From: Pseudomonadota bacterium
Lineage (GTDB): Bacteria; Bdellovibrionota; Bacteriovoracia; Bacteriovoracales; Bacteriovoracaceae
DNA: 64,000 nt
Direction: 5' to 3'
Assembly (NCBI GenBank): GCA_027487515.1
Contig: JAIYDL010000014.1
Location: forward strand, 1-64,000
The translations under genes were made by a program, and so were the position numbers. The notes under the pieces are model-generated. The model did not search any database, was not told the origin of the DNA, and saw only the letters and a program-made list of their open reading frames with translations. Shown piece after piece: positions 15,778 through 24,448 of the stretch. Position 1 is the first letter of the stretch. Each line of letters begins with the position of its first letter.

Positions 15778-17541
15778 TTAGACCTTGAAGCCTTTGAGCT
15801 TATCGGCCAGCGTGGACGGCTGTGCGACCTCTGGCTTGTAGCTTGAACGGTACTCTCCAGAAAGAACGGCCTTCATAGAAAGGGCGATCTTCTTGGCTTG
15901 CTTGTCGATTGAGATAACGACGGCCTTAACTTTGTCTCCCTTGGAGACTTTGTCTGATGGCTTCTCTACCCGCTCTTCAGCAATCTCAGAGATGTGGACG
16001 AGACCTTCGATCCCAGTTTCGAGTTCAACGAAGACTCCGAACTCTGTGATTCGAACAGCTTCACCCTCGACGGCTGAGCCAACTGGCATCCGCTCTTCGA
16101 TCTTCTTCCATGGATCTTCCTCGAGCTGCTTAAGGCCCAGGCAGAACTTCTGGTTTTCAGCGTCGACAGTGACGACGGCCGCACGGAGTTTCTGGCCAAC
16201 CTTGAATTCTTCAGAAGGATTCACATTCTTCTTGGTCCAAGAAAGGTCGGAGACGTGGATCAAGGCGTCGACTTCTTCATTGAGGTCAAGGAAGAGACCG
16301 AAATCGACGATCGCTTTCACGGTACCTTCAACGATCTTACCGATCGCGTACTTGTTCACGAGATCATCCCACGGGTTCGGCATGAGCTGCTTAAGACCCA
16401 GAGAGATGCGCTTGTTATCGACGTCAACTTCGAGGACAACAGCTTCGACTTTGTCGCCGACGTTGTACGTCTTGTTGGCAGACTTCTTGTTCGTCCAGCT
16501 CATTTCTGAGACGTGGATCAGGCCTTCGATGCCATCAGAGAGTTCGACGAAGATACCGTAGTCCTTAACGGAGACGATCTCACCAGCGACCTTTGAGCCC
16601 GGCATGTACTTGTCTCGAGCCGATTCCCAAGGGTTCGCCTGAACTTGCTTGAGACCGAGAGAGACGCGCTCTTTAGAAGCGTCGTACTTGAGGATCTTGA
16701 CGTCGACTTCGTCGCCAACGTTAAGAATGTTTGTTGGGTGCTTCACGCGGCCCCAAGACATATCGGTGATGTGGAGGAGACCATCCACGCCGCCGAGGTC
16801 AATGAACGCGCCGTAGTCCGTGATGTTCTTCACGATACCCTTAACGATCATGCCTTCCTGGATCTGAGTGAGGGTCTCGTCTCTCATCTTACCGCGCTCT
16901 TCCGCAAGGATCGCACGACGAGAGAGAACTATGTTCCCACGCTTCTTGTTAAACTTGATGACCTTGAATTCCATCGTCTTACCGATGTACTTATCAAGAT
17001 TCTTCACTGGACGGATGTCAATCTGCGATCCTGGAAGGAACGCTTTGACACCGATGTCAACGGAGAGACCGCCCTTGACCTTAGCGATCACGGTGCCTTC
17101 AACCGGCTCACCTTTTTCGCAGGCTTCAGAGATCTTATCCCAAGCCTTGAGGATCTCGGCCTTGTCCTTCGAGAGAACGAGGTTCCCCATCTGGGACTCG
17201 AGCTTCTCGAGGTAGACCTGGATTTCGTCTCCGACCTTGATCTTCATGGTTCCGTCGTAGTTCCGGAATTCACGAGCGAGCACAAGCCCTTCTTGCTTGT
17301 ACCCGATGTCGACGGTAACGAACTCGTCGTTCATCGCAACGACGAAGCCCATGAAAACTTCGCCTTCAGCGAAGTTCTTAGCGCCCGCAGAGTTGATGAG
17401 CTCCGAGAAGTCAGTTTTTGCTTTTTGTTCTGGAACGTCTCCCATTTCGAAGTCGAACCCTTTGACCCAAGCTGGGATGTCAAAGTTAGTTGTAGAGGCA
17501 GTTGTTTTGGTGGCCATAATATAGCCCCCCTTTTTAGACAT
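15778..17541 (-). CDS. rpsA: 30S ribosomal protein S1
   Basis: Ribosomal protein S1 holds mRNA on the 30S subunit. The 587 residues carry six S1 (OB-fold) repeats; the later ones have the usual G-x-V-x-x-I-x-(D/E)-(Y/F)-G-x-F-(V/I) core (GIVKNITDYGAFIDLGGVDG, GEIVSVKDYGIFVELSDGIEG and so on). The first two are more diverged, as in other S1 proteins. The start MSKKGGYIMATK at 17541 is chosen for the TAGGAG 7 bases upstream. An internal Met (17517) lacks as good a site. The ribosome-binding site lies in a small hairpin (17545-17560), consistent with the known autoregulation of rpsA. It is the last gene of the minus-strand run, with 69 bases to the glycosyltransferase. Confidence 0.97.
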   Translation of the reverse strand: MSKKGGYIMATKTTASTTNFDIPAWVKGFDFEMGDVPEQKAKTDFSELINSAGAKNFAEGEVFMGFVVAMNDEFVTVDIGYKQEGLVLAREFRNYDGTMKIKVGDEIQVYLEKLESQMGNLVLSKDKAEILKAWDKISEACEKGEPVEGTVIAKVKGGLSVDIGVKAFLPGSQIDIRPVKNLDKYIGKTMEFKVIKFNKKRGNIVLSRRAILAEERGKMRDETLTQIQEGMIVKGIVKNITDYGAFIDLGGVDGLLHITDMSWGRVKHPTNILNVGDEVDVKILKYDASKERVSLGLKQVQANPWESARDKYMPGSKVAGEIVSVKDYGIFVELSDGIEGLIHVSEMSWTNKKSANKTYNVGDKVEAVVLEVDVDNKRISLGLKQLMPNPWDDLVNKYAIGKIVEGTVKAIVDFGLFLDLNEEVDALIHVSDLSWTKKNVNPSEEFKVGQKLRAAVVTVDAENQKFCLGLKQLEEDPWKKIEERMPVGSAVEGEAVRITEFGVFVELETGIEGLVHISEIAEERVEKPSDKVSKGDKVKAVVISIDKQAKKIALSMKAVLSGEYRSSYKPEVAQPSTLADKLKGFKV

Positions 17542-17544
17542 TAA

Positions 17545-17560
17545 TTCTCCTACTGGAGAG
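17545..17560 (-). promoter_or_regulatory. Hairpin over the rpsA ribosome-binding site
   Basis: In transcript sense TCTCC, AGTA loop, GGAGA: a 5-bp stem whose 3' arm is the rpsA Shine-Dalgarno sequence. Occlusion of the site could allow translational control by S1 itself, as known in E. coli, though the E. coli leader fold is different and larger. Confidence 0.4.
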
Positions 17561-17610
17561 CAGTTAACTTAAATGATCCGGGGTGAAAAAGGAAGGATTA
17601 AGTCGCGAAA

Positions 17611-18798
17611 TCAGGTCAGGCGCTTTTGCTTTTGGGAGTACCTTAGACGCTGCGTATAAAGTTTTTCGTAGTGAGCATACAGCTCTTCTGCATACCGCTC
17701 GAAGTGATGCTTCTCTTGCAGCTCCACCTCCACCCCGCCCAGTTCTTCGAGGTAGCGAGGATGGTGAATGAGGATCTGGCCCAGCTTATCCCTGAGTTCA
17801 CGTGGATCGTCGGGGTGATAAGTCTCGCCGAACTTGCCCTGCTTCACCAGATCTTGGCGAGTTGCGGTCCGTGGCAGAAGAACCGGGGTCTGGGTGACTA
17901 GGGCATAGAGGTCTTGATCCGAAAAGAGTTCGGTGGCCGGGAGGCCCACGTAGAGGTCACAATCCCGGAAACTGGCCGAGGCGAGGGGCTTGGTCTCGAA
18001 GCTGATGTGCATTTCCAGGTGGCGCTCGAGGATCATCCGCTTGAGCCCTTCGTAGAGGGGATGCGTGTACCAAGAGATGTCCGTGAGGAAGGTGAAGAGG
18101 AGTTTGGAGCTGAGGCCCACGGAGTCGAGGTAGTGAAGGAGCGGCGGGATCGAATCAACGAAGAAGCGCAGCCCCTCGAGCCGCTCTTCCGTCCGGGAGA
18201 CAAACGTGGCGATTTTCCTCCGGCCGGGAGCGGGTGACGAGGGCCGCGGGAGCGCGGTCGAGGCCATGGGGAAGTCGATGCCGGAACCCGTGACATGGAT
18301 CTTCCGTTGGTTCACGGGGAACTTCTCCATCGCGAGGTCACGGATGTTCGGCGCGAAGGTGAAGATCGCATCGGTCCGGGAGATGCACCAGCGGTCGAGG
18401 GGGTTGTTGCGCCGCCAGTAGACGTCTTCGTTGAAGGTAAAGACCAACGGGATGTGGGGCATCCCCTTCAGGATCATGCCCAGAGGGAGGAGGGATTCGT
18501 AATTGTAGGAATGGACGATGTCGACTTGCTGCCGGTGGAGGATCGTCTGGATCTGAAAATAGAAATTCAGTTTCATGCGCCAGCTCGAGAGGTCGCTAGC
18601 GAAGTAGAGCCGCGGGATGTCCTCTCGCTCGGCCTCGCGGTCCACGAGAGAGCGCTCGTGGCAGAGCACGAAGGAGGAGCCGCCGATGTTTCGGAAGTAG
18701 CTCGCGTCGGCCAGGCACCGGCGCTCGGTGGTTCCCCATTCGTTCGAGAGGCACACGTAGAGGATGGAGAGGTCCGAGAGCCGGACGCGCTCGCGCAT
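17611..18798 (-). CDS. Glycosyltransferase, GT4/GT-B-like
   Basis: A 395-residue cytosolic protein with the layout of group 1 (GT-B) glycosyltransferases. The N-terminal Rossmann half begins LSDLSILYVCLSNEWGTTERR. The phrases VDIVHSYNYESLLPLGMIL and PLVFTFNEDVYWRR are followed by a middle INVTGSGID-like turn (IHVTGSGIDFPM). The C-terminal half has DLYVGLPATELFSDQDLYALV, where an E-x(7)-E-like motif would sit but is altered. The final segment GKFGETYHPDDPRELRDKLGQIL matches the usual 'D.. L...' tail. Substrate unknown; LPS core or another envelope sugar is likely from its position behind lpxK and a DUF3108 gene. It starts 2 bases after the DUF3108 stop. Confidence 0.78.
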   Translation of the reverse strand: MRERVRLSDLSILYVCLSNEWGTTERRCLADASYFRNIGGSSFVLCHERSLVDREAEREDIPRLYFASDLSSWRMKLNFYFQIQTILHRQQVDIVHSYNYESLLPLGMILKGMPHIPLVFTFNEDVYWRRNNPLDRWCISRTDAIFTFAPNIRDLAMEKFPVNQRKIHVTGSGIDFPMASTALPRPSSPAPGRRKIATFVSRTEERLEGLRFFVDSIPPLLHYLDSVGLSSKLLFTFLTDISWYTHPLYEGLKRMILERHLEMHISFETKPLASASFRDCDLYVGLPATELFSDQDLYALVTQTPVLLPRTATRQDLVKQGKFGETYHPDDPRELRDKLGQILIHHPRYLEELGGVEVELQEKHHFERYAEELYAHYEKLYTQRLRYSQKQKRLT

Positions 18799-18800
18799 GG

Positions 18801-19907
18801 CTAGAGGTCCACGGCGTCGGCCGTGACCGATCCGATCTTGATCTTGGCCCGCACTTTAAGCAGCGTGCGGTACTTGTCATCGCTAAACCAGAAGTAGAGG
18901 TCTCCGCTCTTCAGCGTTTCCCCGGTGTACTTCGTGGTGGCGTGGACCCGGATCGCTTTCCGCATCCCCTTCTCCGTCTCCACCGTATCCCGGGCCTCGA
19001 CCTCAGATTTCAGAAGGAGGATTTTCCCCTTGTTCACGAGAGGGATCTCGTAGACATCGCCGTTCCGGAGCGGAAGCCCCTGGTAGAGGAAGAGCACCGA
19101 GAACGGATCCGTGCTGTAGTACGGGATGGGCTTTTCGACCTTCTTATCCTTGACGGTCCCGTTAGATTTTTTTTGGTGATAGAACCAGAACGTCTTGTGC
19201 AGATCCCGGTCATGGAGCTGGAGGTCGTCCACGTCTTGCTTCGACTCCCGCTGGATGAGGCTGTAGCGCGTGGAAAGGAACTCGTTGGTGGTGACGTAGG
19301 TGTCAACGGTGTCATCGAGCTCGTAGATGTTGCTGTAGAACGGTGCCGACTTGAACCGCGCGTGGAAGTGCCAGACCTCGCGCCCGTTGATCATCTTCTT
19401 CCCGTTATTGGTCACCATGATCTTCCCGACGGTCATCCCGAGGTAGTGGATGTCGAGGAAAATTTTCTGCCCGATGAAGTGGTTGGGCCGGTAGAGCTCC
19501 CAGACCTTCTTGGCGCGCTGACTGATGTCGAGGAGTTCCCCGGGGTAATCCTTCGGTAGGCGCCGGAGCTCCGGAGCGATCTTCTCTGTCTCCGGGACTT
19601 TGACCTCGGCCACCTTCGGCAGAGGAGAAGGTCCGGATCCCTTCGGAGGGCCGTCGGAGCTCGACCGCACTGCTGCTCGCTTGGGCCGAGGCCCCGGCCT
19701 GGGTGCCACCGCTGGGCCCACCGTTGCTACGGGCTTCGTTTCCACTGGCTGCACTTCGAATTTCTCGAGAAGCTTATCCTCCCGCGCGGTGGTCGCAACC
19801 GCCGGGGCCACGTCGAGAGTCGGCTTCCGGAGATCTCTCTCGAAGTCTTTTTGTCTCCACTGGGCGCAGCTGGAAAGTGCCAGGATGCCTATCAGGAAAA
19901 GTTTCAC
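18801..19907 (-). CDS. DUF3108-domain lipoprotein
   Basis: The 368-residue product starts MKLFLIGILALSSCAQ, a signal peptide with lipobox LSSC. A disordered Pro/Lys/Arg linker follows (about 30-120), then a C-terminal beta-rich domain of DUF3108 type (GQKIFLDIHYLGMTVGKIMV ... FHARFKSAPFYSNIYELDD ... TDPFSVLFLYQGLPLRNGD ... LYFWFSDDKYRTLLKVRAK). DUF3108 proteins are envelope proteins of unknown activity related to a lipocalin-like or LolA-like fold. With no +2 Asp after the cysteine (CAQ), outer-membrane placement is expected. It lies between lpxK (37-base gap) and the glycosyltransferase, suggesting a job in LPS or envelope lipid handling. Confidence 0.85.
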   Translation of the reverse strand: MKLFLIGILALSSCAQWRQKDFERDLRKPTLDVAPAVATTAREDKLLEKFEVQPVETKPVATVGPAVAPRPGPRPKRAAVRSSSDGPPKGSGPSPLPKVAEVKVPETEKIAPELRRLPKDYPGELLDISQRAKKVWELYRPNHFIGQKIFLDIHYLGMTVGKIMVTNNGKKMINGREVWHFHARFKSAPFYSNIYELDDTVDTYVTTNEFLSTRYSLIQRESKQDVDDLQLHDRDLHKTFWFYHQKKSNGTVKDKKVEKPIPYYSTDPFSVLFLYQGLPLRNGDVYEIPLVNKGKILLLKSEVEARDTVETEKGMRKAIRVHATTKYTGETLKSGDLYFWFSDDKYRTLLKVRAKIKIGSVTADAVDL

Positions 19908-19944
19908 GTCGAATCCCTTAGTCGGTGCCAGCTCTCATTCTAAG

Positions 19945-21045
19945 TCAGCGCAGCGAAGAATCAAGTCGGAGAACTTTGCTTAAGGCCCCCTGAAGCTCCT
20001 GTTCCCCACTCATGAACTCAACTTTGATCTTCGTGAAGAGGAGCCGATTGTCGAGCGAAACGCGCTTCATTTTCACCATATCCTTCTCAGAACAAAGGAT
20101 GACCGCCGACTGCTGACTCGCCTTGATCAGGAGCTCGTTCACATCTTCGGCGGTGAAAAAATAGTGGTCCGGGAAGCTCACCTTTTCCGTGATCTCGACC
20201 CCGCAGTTCTCGAGGTACCGGTGGAAGGAATCGGGCCCAGCGATGGCGGTGACGGCGATGGCCCGCAGGCCCTTGAGTTCCGGGACTGAGAAAATGTACT
20301 TGTCGTGGACGTCGAAGACGCCGAGCGAGTGGTAGCGGGTTAGGGCAACCGAGGGCCGGTGGTGAAAGTGCTCCGATAAGGTGGCGATGAGCTTCTGCAG
20401 CTTTTCCGGAGAAACCATGTCAGCACGGGAGATGACGATCGCGTCCGCATCTTTGAGGGCCGTCATCCCTTCTCGGAGGTAGCCGAGGGGTGCGACTCGG
20501 TAAAGGTTCAGAGGCAGCGTCGCGTCGAAGAGGACGATGTTAAATGACCGGTAGATCTGGAGGTGCTGGAACCCGTCATCGAGGAGCACCACATCGGGCC
20601 GCACCTCCGCAAAATACTTCATCAGGTTTTCCGCTCGTCGCTTCCCCACGATCACGGCGCCCTTTTTCATCTTGTTTGAAATCATCAGCGGCTCGTCGCC
20701 GTAATCAAAGGGGTTCAGCCGGAACTTTTGCCCCGACTTCAGGAGGCCCGAAGAGTGCTCGAGCTGGCCCTTGTAGCCTCGGGTCAGGACCACGGGCGTT
20801 AAGCCCTGTTCGATGACCCAGTCTGCGAGCCACACGATGGTCGGTGTCTTCCCCGTGCCCCCGAAGGCGAGGTTTCCAACTGAAATGACCGGGACCTTGA
20901 AGGTGTTCTTCCGGAGCACTCCGTACTCGTAGAACGAGCGCCGGATTCGGTAAACCCATTCCCAGGCAAGGCTCAAGGGCGTGAGCGCCGTTCCCTTCAG
21001 GAGGGACTTTAGTCGGAGCCGGTTTTTAAGGAGAGGTTCGCTCAT
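19945..21045 (-). CDS. lpxK: Tetraacyldisaccharide 4'-kinase
   Basis: LpxK phosphorylates the 4' position of the lipid A precursor at the inner membrane. The 366 residues contain the LpxK Walker A variant in SVGNLAFGGTGKTPTIVWLA (near 60), the LLDDGFQHLQIYRSFNIVLFD block typical of the family, and VILCSEKDMVKM near the end. It is slightly longer than E. coli LpxK. The start overlaps the lpxB reading frame by 20 bases, so translation is likely coupled. Order lpxB-lpxK follows the lipid A pathway. Confidence 0.95.
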   Translation of the reverse strand: MSEPLLKNRLRLKSLLKGTALTPLSLAWEWVYRIRRSFYEYGVLRKNTFKVPVISVGNLAFGGTGKTPTIVWLADWVIEQGLTPVVLTRGYKGQLEHSSGLLKSGQKFRLNPFDYGDEPLMISNKMKKGAVIVGKRRAENLMKYFAEVRPDVVLLDDGFQHLQIYRSFNIVLFDATLPLNLYRVAPLGYLREGMTALKDADAIVISRADMVSPEKLQKLIATLSEHFHHRPSVALTRYHSLGVFDVHDKYIFSVPELKGLRAIAVTAIAGPDSFHRYLENCGVEITEKVSFPDHYFFTAEDVNELLIKASQQSAVILCSEKDMVKMKRVSLDNRLLFTKIKVEFMSGEQELQGALSKVLRLDSSLR

Positions 21046-22159
21046 GAATAACCTGTGCCATGTAATCCGGGACGGAGAAGGTTTCTCCCGCCAGGAGGTC
21101 CTTCGTTGTTCTCAGGGTTGCCTTCAATTGATTATAGAGATTTTGATCCGTAGTCCAAGCGCTTATTACGCGCGCGAGCAAATGCGGATCCACGCTCCCC
21201 TGGAGGAACTCCGGGAACACCCTGCGATGGTGGATGATATTGGTAAGGGATACCGGGCCTTGGTACTTGATGAGGTTATAGAAGATGAACTCGTTCAGGA
21301 GGCCCGCCTTGTAGCACACCACGGTCGGGAGCTCGAAGAGCCCGGTGCTCAGAGTGACGGTGCCACTCGCGGCGAGTGCGAGGTGGCACTCCTTCATCCC
21401 GGCGGCGATCTCGGTGGATTCGTACCAGACGTCGACGTCCGGGGCAAAGGCACGGTAGAGCGCCGGATCGAGGTGCGGAACGGTGACGAGGTGAACTTCG
21501 ACCGAGAGCGAAGCCTTGAGGAGCTTCACCGCCTGAATGAACTCCGGAAGAAGGCCCTGGACCTCGAAGCGCCGAGACCCCGGAAGCAGCAGGAGCTTAA
21601 GCTTGGCCCGCAGCTCGCTCCAGGGTCTCTCGGGGATGCTCGCCAACTCACTCCGATAGGTCTTCATCAGCGGGTGGGGAATTCCTCGGACCTGCTTCAC
21701 TCCGCGCTTCTGAAACCACTCTTTCTCGAAGGGAAGAATGGTGAAGAGTGTGTGCGCGTTCCGGGCCAGGGCCCTGGACCGGTGGGGCTTCCAGGCCCAG
21801 GCCTGAGGCGCCACATAGTAAAGAACGTTCACTCCACGGCGCCGGAGCTTCTCCGCCAGCCGCATGTTAAAATCCTGAAAATCGACCAGGATCGCTGTTC
21901 GGGTACCGCGCTCTTGGACCTCGGTTTCGAGGCGGGTCAGGGCGCGCCAGTAGAAAGGAATTTTTCCAATCACCTCAGTGAAGCCCATGCTCGAGAAATC
22001 GCGAAGGTGATAGAGAAGCTCCAGCCCCTGGGCCTTGAGGTCATCACCGCCCACGCCGTAGAAGTGAACCCCTGGACAAAGCTGGACGAGTTCTGGGAAG
22101 AAACTCAGGGCATGCTCTTCGCCAGATTTTTCTCCGGCGATCAGAAGGCAGGATTCCAT
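21026..22159 (-). CDS. lpxB: Lipid-A-disaccharide synthase
   Basis: LpxB joins UDP-2,3-diacylglucosamine and lipid X at the inner membrane. The 377 residues begin with the family opening MESCLLIAGEKSGEEHALSF. They then show FYGVGGDDLKAQGLELLY, FSSMGFTEVIGKIPF, VLYYVAPQAWAWKPHR, LLLPGSRRFEVQGLLPEF and GTVTLSTGLFELPTVVCYK, all expected of GT19. The ATG follows the Gfo/Idh stop directly. Confidence 0.97.
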   Translation of the reverse strand: MESCLLIAGEKSGEEHALSFFPELVQLCPGVHFYGVGGDDLKAQGLELLYHLRDFSSMGFTEVIGKIPFYWRALTRLETEVQERGTRTAILVDFQDFNMRLAEKLRRRGVNVLYYVAPQAWAWKPHRSRALARNAHTLFTILPFEKEWFQKRGVKQVRGIPHPLMKTYRSELASIPERPWSELRAKLKLLLLPGSRRFEVQGLLPEFIQAVKLLKASLSVEVHLVTVPHLDPALYRAFAPDVDVWYESTEIAAGMKECHLALAASGTVTLSTGLFELPTVVCYKAGLLNEFIFYNLIKYQGPVSLTNIIHHRRVFPEFLQGSVDPHLLARVISAWTTDQNLYNQLKATLRTTKDLLAGETFSVPDYMAQVIHERTSP

Positions 22160-23125
22160 CTACTCGAGAGGCTTCACGGCGACCGGGGCCATGCGATCGA
22201 GGGATCTTAAGGCGCAGTCGACCAGATGAACGGCGTTGAACCCATCCCGGTGAGTCACAACTCCTGGCCGTCGCTCACGGATCGACCGATAAAAATGTTC
22301 GTGCTCGATGAGAAGGTGATCCCGCTTCGGGTAGGTCTCTTCGCGGACGAAAGATCCGTCCTCGAAGGTCCCAGCGCTGGCGGTGAGGATCTTGTTGGCG
22401 AAGAGGTCGACCGTGAGGGTACCGGCCTTCGAGACAACTTCGAGGTCTCGCACCTCTTTGGTTGCGTTCCGGCCAACGGTAACGGTGGCCTCGCAGTCTT
22501 CCTCGAGAGAGAGGGTGATGCTGGCGTGATCCCACTTTGAGGTCCGGATCTTGAACCCACGGGCCGTGATGGTCTTGGGCCTTTGCTTGAAGAGATAGAG
22601 CAGGAGATCGAGGTCATGGATCGCGAGATCCTGGACCACGTCGACGTCTGTGGCACGGCCCTTAAACGGCGCCACTCGGTTGATCTTCACCGTGAACGGA
22701 GTCGGGAGGGCCTGGAGCGAAGCTCGAAGAGACTCCCAGGCCTGATGGAAGCGCTCAGAGTGCCCCACCTGAATGACCACTTCCTTCGACGCCGCGAGAT
22801 CCCGGAGTTTCAGCGCCTCGGCGTCGTTGGAACAGAGGGGCTTTTCACAGAAAACGTGCTTGTTGTGATTCAAAAGAAAAGAGACGAGCTCGAAGTGCGT
22901 CGAGGTTGGTGTGACGATGACGGCCGCGTCGATCTGATCGATCACCTCGCTCAGGTCGGAGACAATTCGCACCGACGGATGGGCCGCCTTGGCGGCGGCC
23001 TGCGCGGCCGGAAATTTTTCAACGATCGCTACGAACTCGGCTACGTCGGAATGCGCCGCAGCCTTCTGGCAGTGCCATTTCCCAAGGTGGCCGTAGCCCA
23101 AGACGGCGACTCTGATCTTGCTCAT
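22160..23125 (-). CDS. Gfo/Idh/MocA-family NAD(P)-dependent oxidoreductase in the lpx cluster
   Basis: The 321-residue protein has an N-terminal Rossmann fold (VAVLGYGHLGKWHCQKAA, a GxGxxG variant) and the family EKP signature in KHVFCEKPLCSNDAEAL (near 95), where the lysine is catalytic. A C-terminal alpha/beta domain with DLAIHDLDLLLYLF contains the usual substrate-pocket histidine. It starts 1 base after lpxA and abuts lpxB. Known Gfo/Idh enzymes next to lpxA include GnnA, which oxidises UDP-GlcNAc C3 before GnnB transamination to give amide-linked lipid A. That is a candidate role, but no GnnB-like aminotransferase is in the window. UDP-sugar oxidation for LPS is my inference. Confidence 0.85.
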   Translation of the reverse strand: MSKIRVAVLGYGHLGKWHCQKAAAHSDVAEFVAIVEKFPAAQAAAKAAHPSVRIVSDLSEVIDQIDAAVIVTPTSTHFELVSFLLNHNKHVFCEKPLCSNDAEALKLRDLAASKEVVIQVGHSERFHQAWESLRASLQALPTPFTVKINRVAPFKGRATDVDVVQDLAIHDLDLLLYLFKQRPKTITARGFKIRTSKWDHASITLSLEEDCEATVTVGRNATKEVRDLEVVSKAGTLTVDLFANKILTASAGTFEDGSFVREETYPKRDHLLIEHEHFYRSIRERRPGVVTHRDGFNAVHLVDCALRSLDRMAPVAVKPLE

Positions 23126-23126
23126 C

Positions 23127-23930
23127 TTAACCTGCCATGAACGGTGCGATCCCGATCTCCGACTTTGAAATGAAGGCGGCGATGGAAGCGATGACCGGAT
23201 TCGACTTATACTCTTCCATGAACTCCGGGTGCGAGACGAAGGCGCGAGGAGCGAGGGCCGACGCCTCCATGGTCCGGTAGAAGTCGACGACCTCGGAGAC
23301 GACCTCTTTCGAGTGTCCCTGCCGCTTGAGGCCGATGATGTTGATGCCCTTCAAGCGGACGCGGTTGCCGTACGCCGTACAAAACTCCGGGATGTCTCGG
23401 TCGATGCCCGAGCCGCCACCGATGTAGGCCCCCTTCCCGAGCGTGACAAACTGGGACACGCCGGTGTTCCCCCCGATGATCACTCGATCCCCGATGATCA
23501 CATGTCCCGCGAGCATCACGGAATTCGCAAACGTGAGGTTATTCCCCAGGGTGCAATCATGGGCGATGTGACAGTAGGCCATGAAGAGGGAGTTGGAGCC
23601 GATGATGGTCTTTTGATCCTGCTTCATCGTTCCTCGGTGGATCGAGACGTACTCCCGGAAAGTGTTGTTATCACCGATGATCGTTTCCGTCGGCTCACCC
23701 TTGTACGAGTTATCCTGGGGCGGGGCCCCGATGGAGCCGAACTGGAAGAACTTATTGCCTTTGCCGATCCGAGTGTGCCCTTCCACGACGACGTTGGAAT
23801 GAAAGACGCAGTCGTCGCCGACCTCGACGTTGGCCCCGATGACACAGAAAGGGCCGATCTTCACGTTCTGACCGATCTTCGCCTCCGGGTGAACGAAGGA
23901 CATAGGATGAGCTTCAAAAGACTTCGACAT
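23127..23930 (-). CDS. lpxA: UDP-N-acetylglucosamine acyltransferase
   Basis: LpxA puts the first 3-hydroxyacyl chain on UDP-GlcNAc (or its 3-amino analogue). The 267 residues are a left-handed beta-helix of hexapeptide repeats (VHPEAKIGQNVKIGPFCVIG...). The catalytic His lies in MAYCHIAHDCTLGNN, matching the E. coli H125 loop, and the C-terminal helical part has GINIIGLKRQGHS. Where most LpxA proteins have VHQF, this one reads VSQF, so a usually conserved His is Ser. The start MSKSFEAHPMSFVHPEA could instead be the internal Met at 23903, which gives the normal N-terminus. The gene follows fabZ by 12 bases. Confidence 0.96.
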   Translation of the reverse strand: MSKSFEAHPMSFVHPEAKIGQNVKIGPFCVIGANVEVGDDCVFHSNVVVEGHTRIGKGNKFFQFGSIGAPPQDNSYKGEPTETIIGDNNTFREYVSIHRGTMKQDQKTIIGSNSLFMAYCHIAHDCTLGNNLTFANSVMLAGHVIIGDRVIIGGNTGVSQFVTLGKGAYIGGGSGIDRDIPEFCTAYGNRVRLKGINIIGLKRQGHSKEVVSEVVDFYRTMEASALAPRAFVSHPEFMEEYKSNPVIASIAAFISKSEIGIAPFMAG

Positions 23931-23942
23931 AGGTTCTCGCTT

Positions 23943-24443
23943 TTAAATGTAGGTGATCTTCAAAGAGGCCATGACACTCGTCTGTGACAGGAGATCGCCA
24001 CCGGAGTAGAGCTCGCACTCGTAGATCTGGATCGGGCCTCGGACTTTCGTGAGCGTTGAGTGGATCTCGAGATCCATGGGCGGAATGATGGGCTTGCGGA
24101 ACCGCGCGGACTCGACGCTCAGGAGTTGGACATCAAGCTTCGCCTGCGCAAGCGGCTTTTCGAGGCAGTGGATCGCTAAGAAGGACGCGGCCTGGGCCAT
24201 CATCTCGATCTGCACCACGCCAGGGAGAATCGGGTACCCGGGAAAATGCCCTTCGAGGACGGTGACAGAGTGATCTACCCGGAACGTGCAAACCGATTTC
24301 CCGCCGATGAGATCCTTCGTTGTAAAAGGTCCCGTTTTCCCCGCCAGCTGGGCCGGCAGAATCACTTCTTTGACGGTGTCGATGAAAAGGAAGGGGTTCC
24401 GGTGTGGTAGAAACCCCATGACTTGTGCTTTATCCATTAGCAT
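23943..24443 (-). CDS. fabZ: 3-hydroxyacyl-[acyl-carrier-protein] dehydratase
   Basis: FabZ dehydrates 3-hydroxyacyl-ACP, the substrate pool shared with LpxA and LpxD. The 166 residues hold the hot-dog fold signature FLPHRNPFLFID, then LEGHFPGYPILPGVVQIEMMAQAA, giving the catalytic His and Glu. The first Met (24443) or the third codon Met (24437) can be the start. It follows the lpxD stop by 5 bases in the classic lpxD-fabZ-lpxA order. Confidence 0.96.
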   Translation of the reverse strand: MLMDKAQVMGFLPHRNPFLFIDTVKEVILPAQLAGKTGPFTTKDLIGGKSVCTFRVDHSVTVLEGHFPGYPILPGVVQIEMMAQAASFLAIHCLEKPLAQAKLDVQLLSVESARFRKPIIPPMDLEIHSTLTKVRGPIQIYECELYSGGDLLSQTSVMASLKITYI

Positions 24444-24448
24444 GTCGA

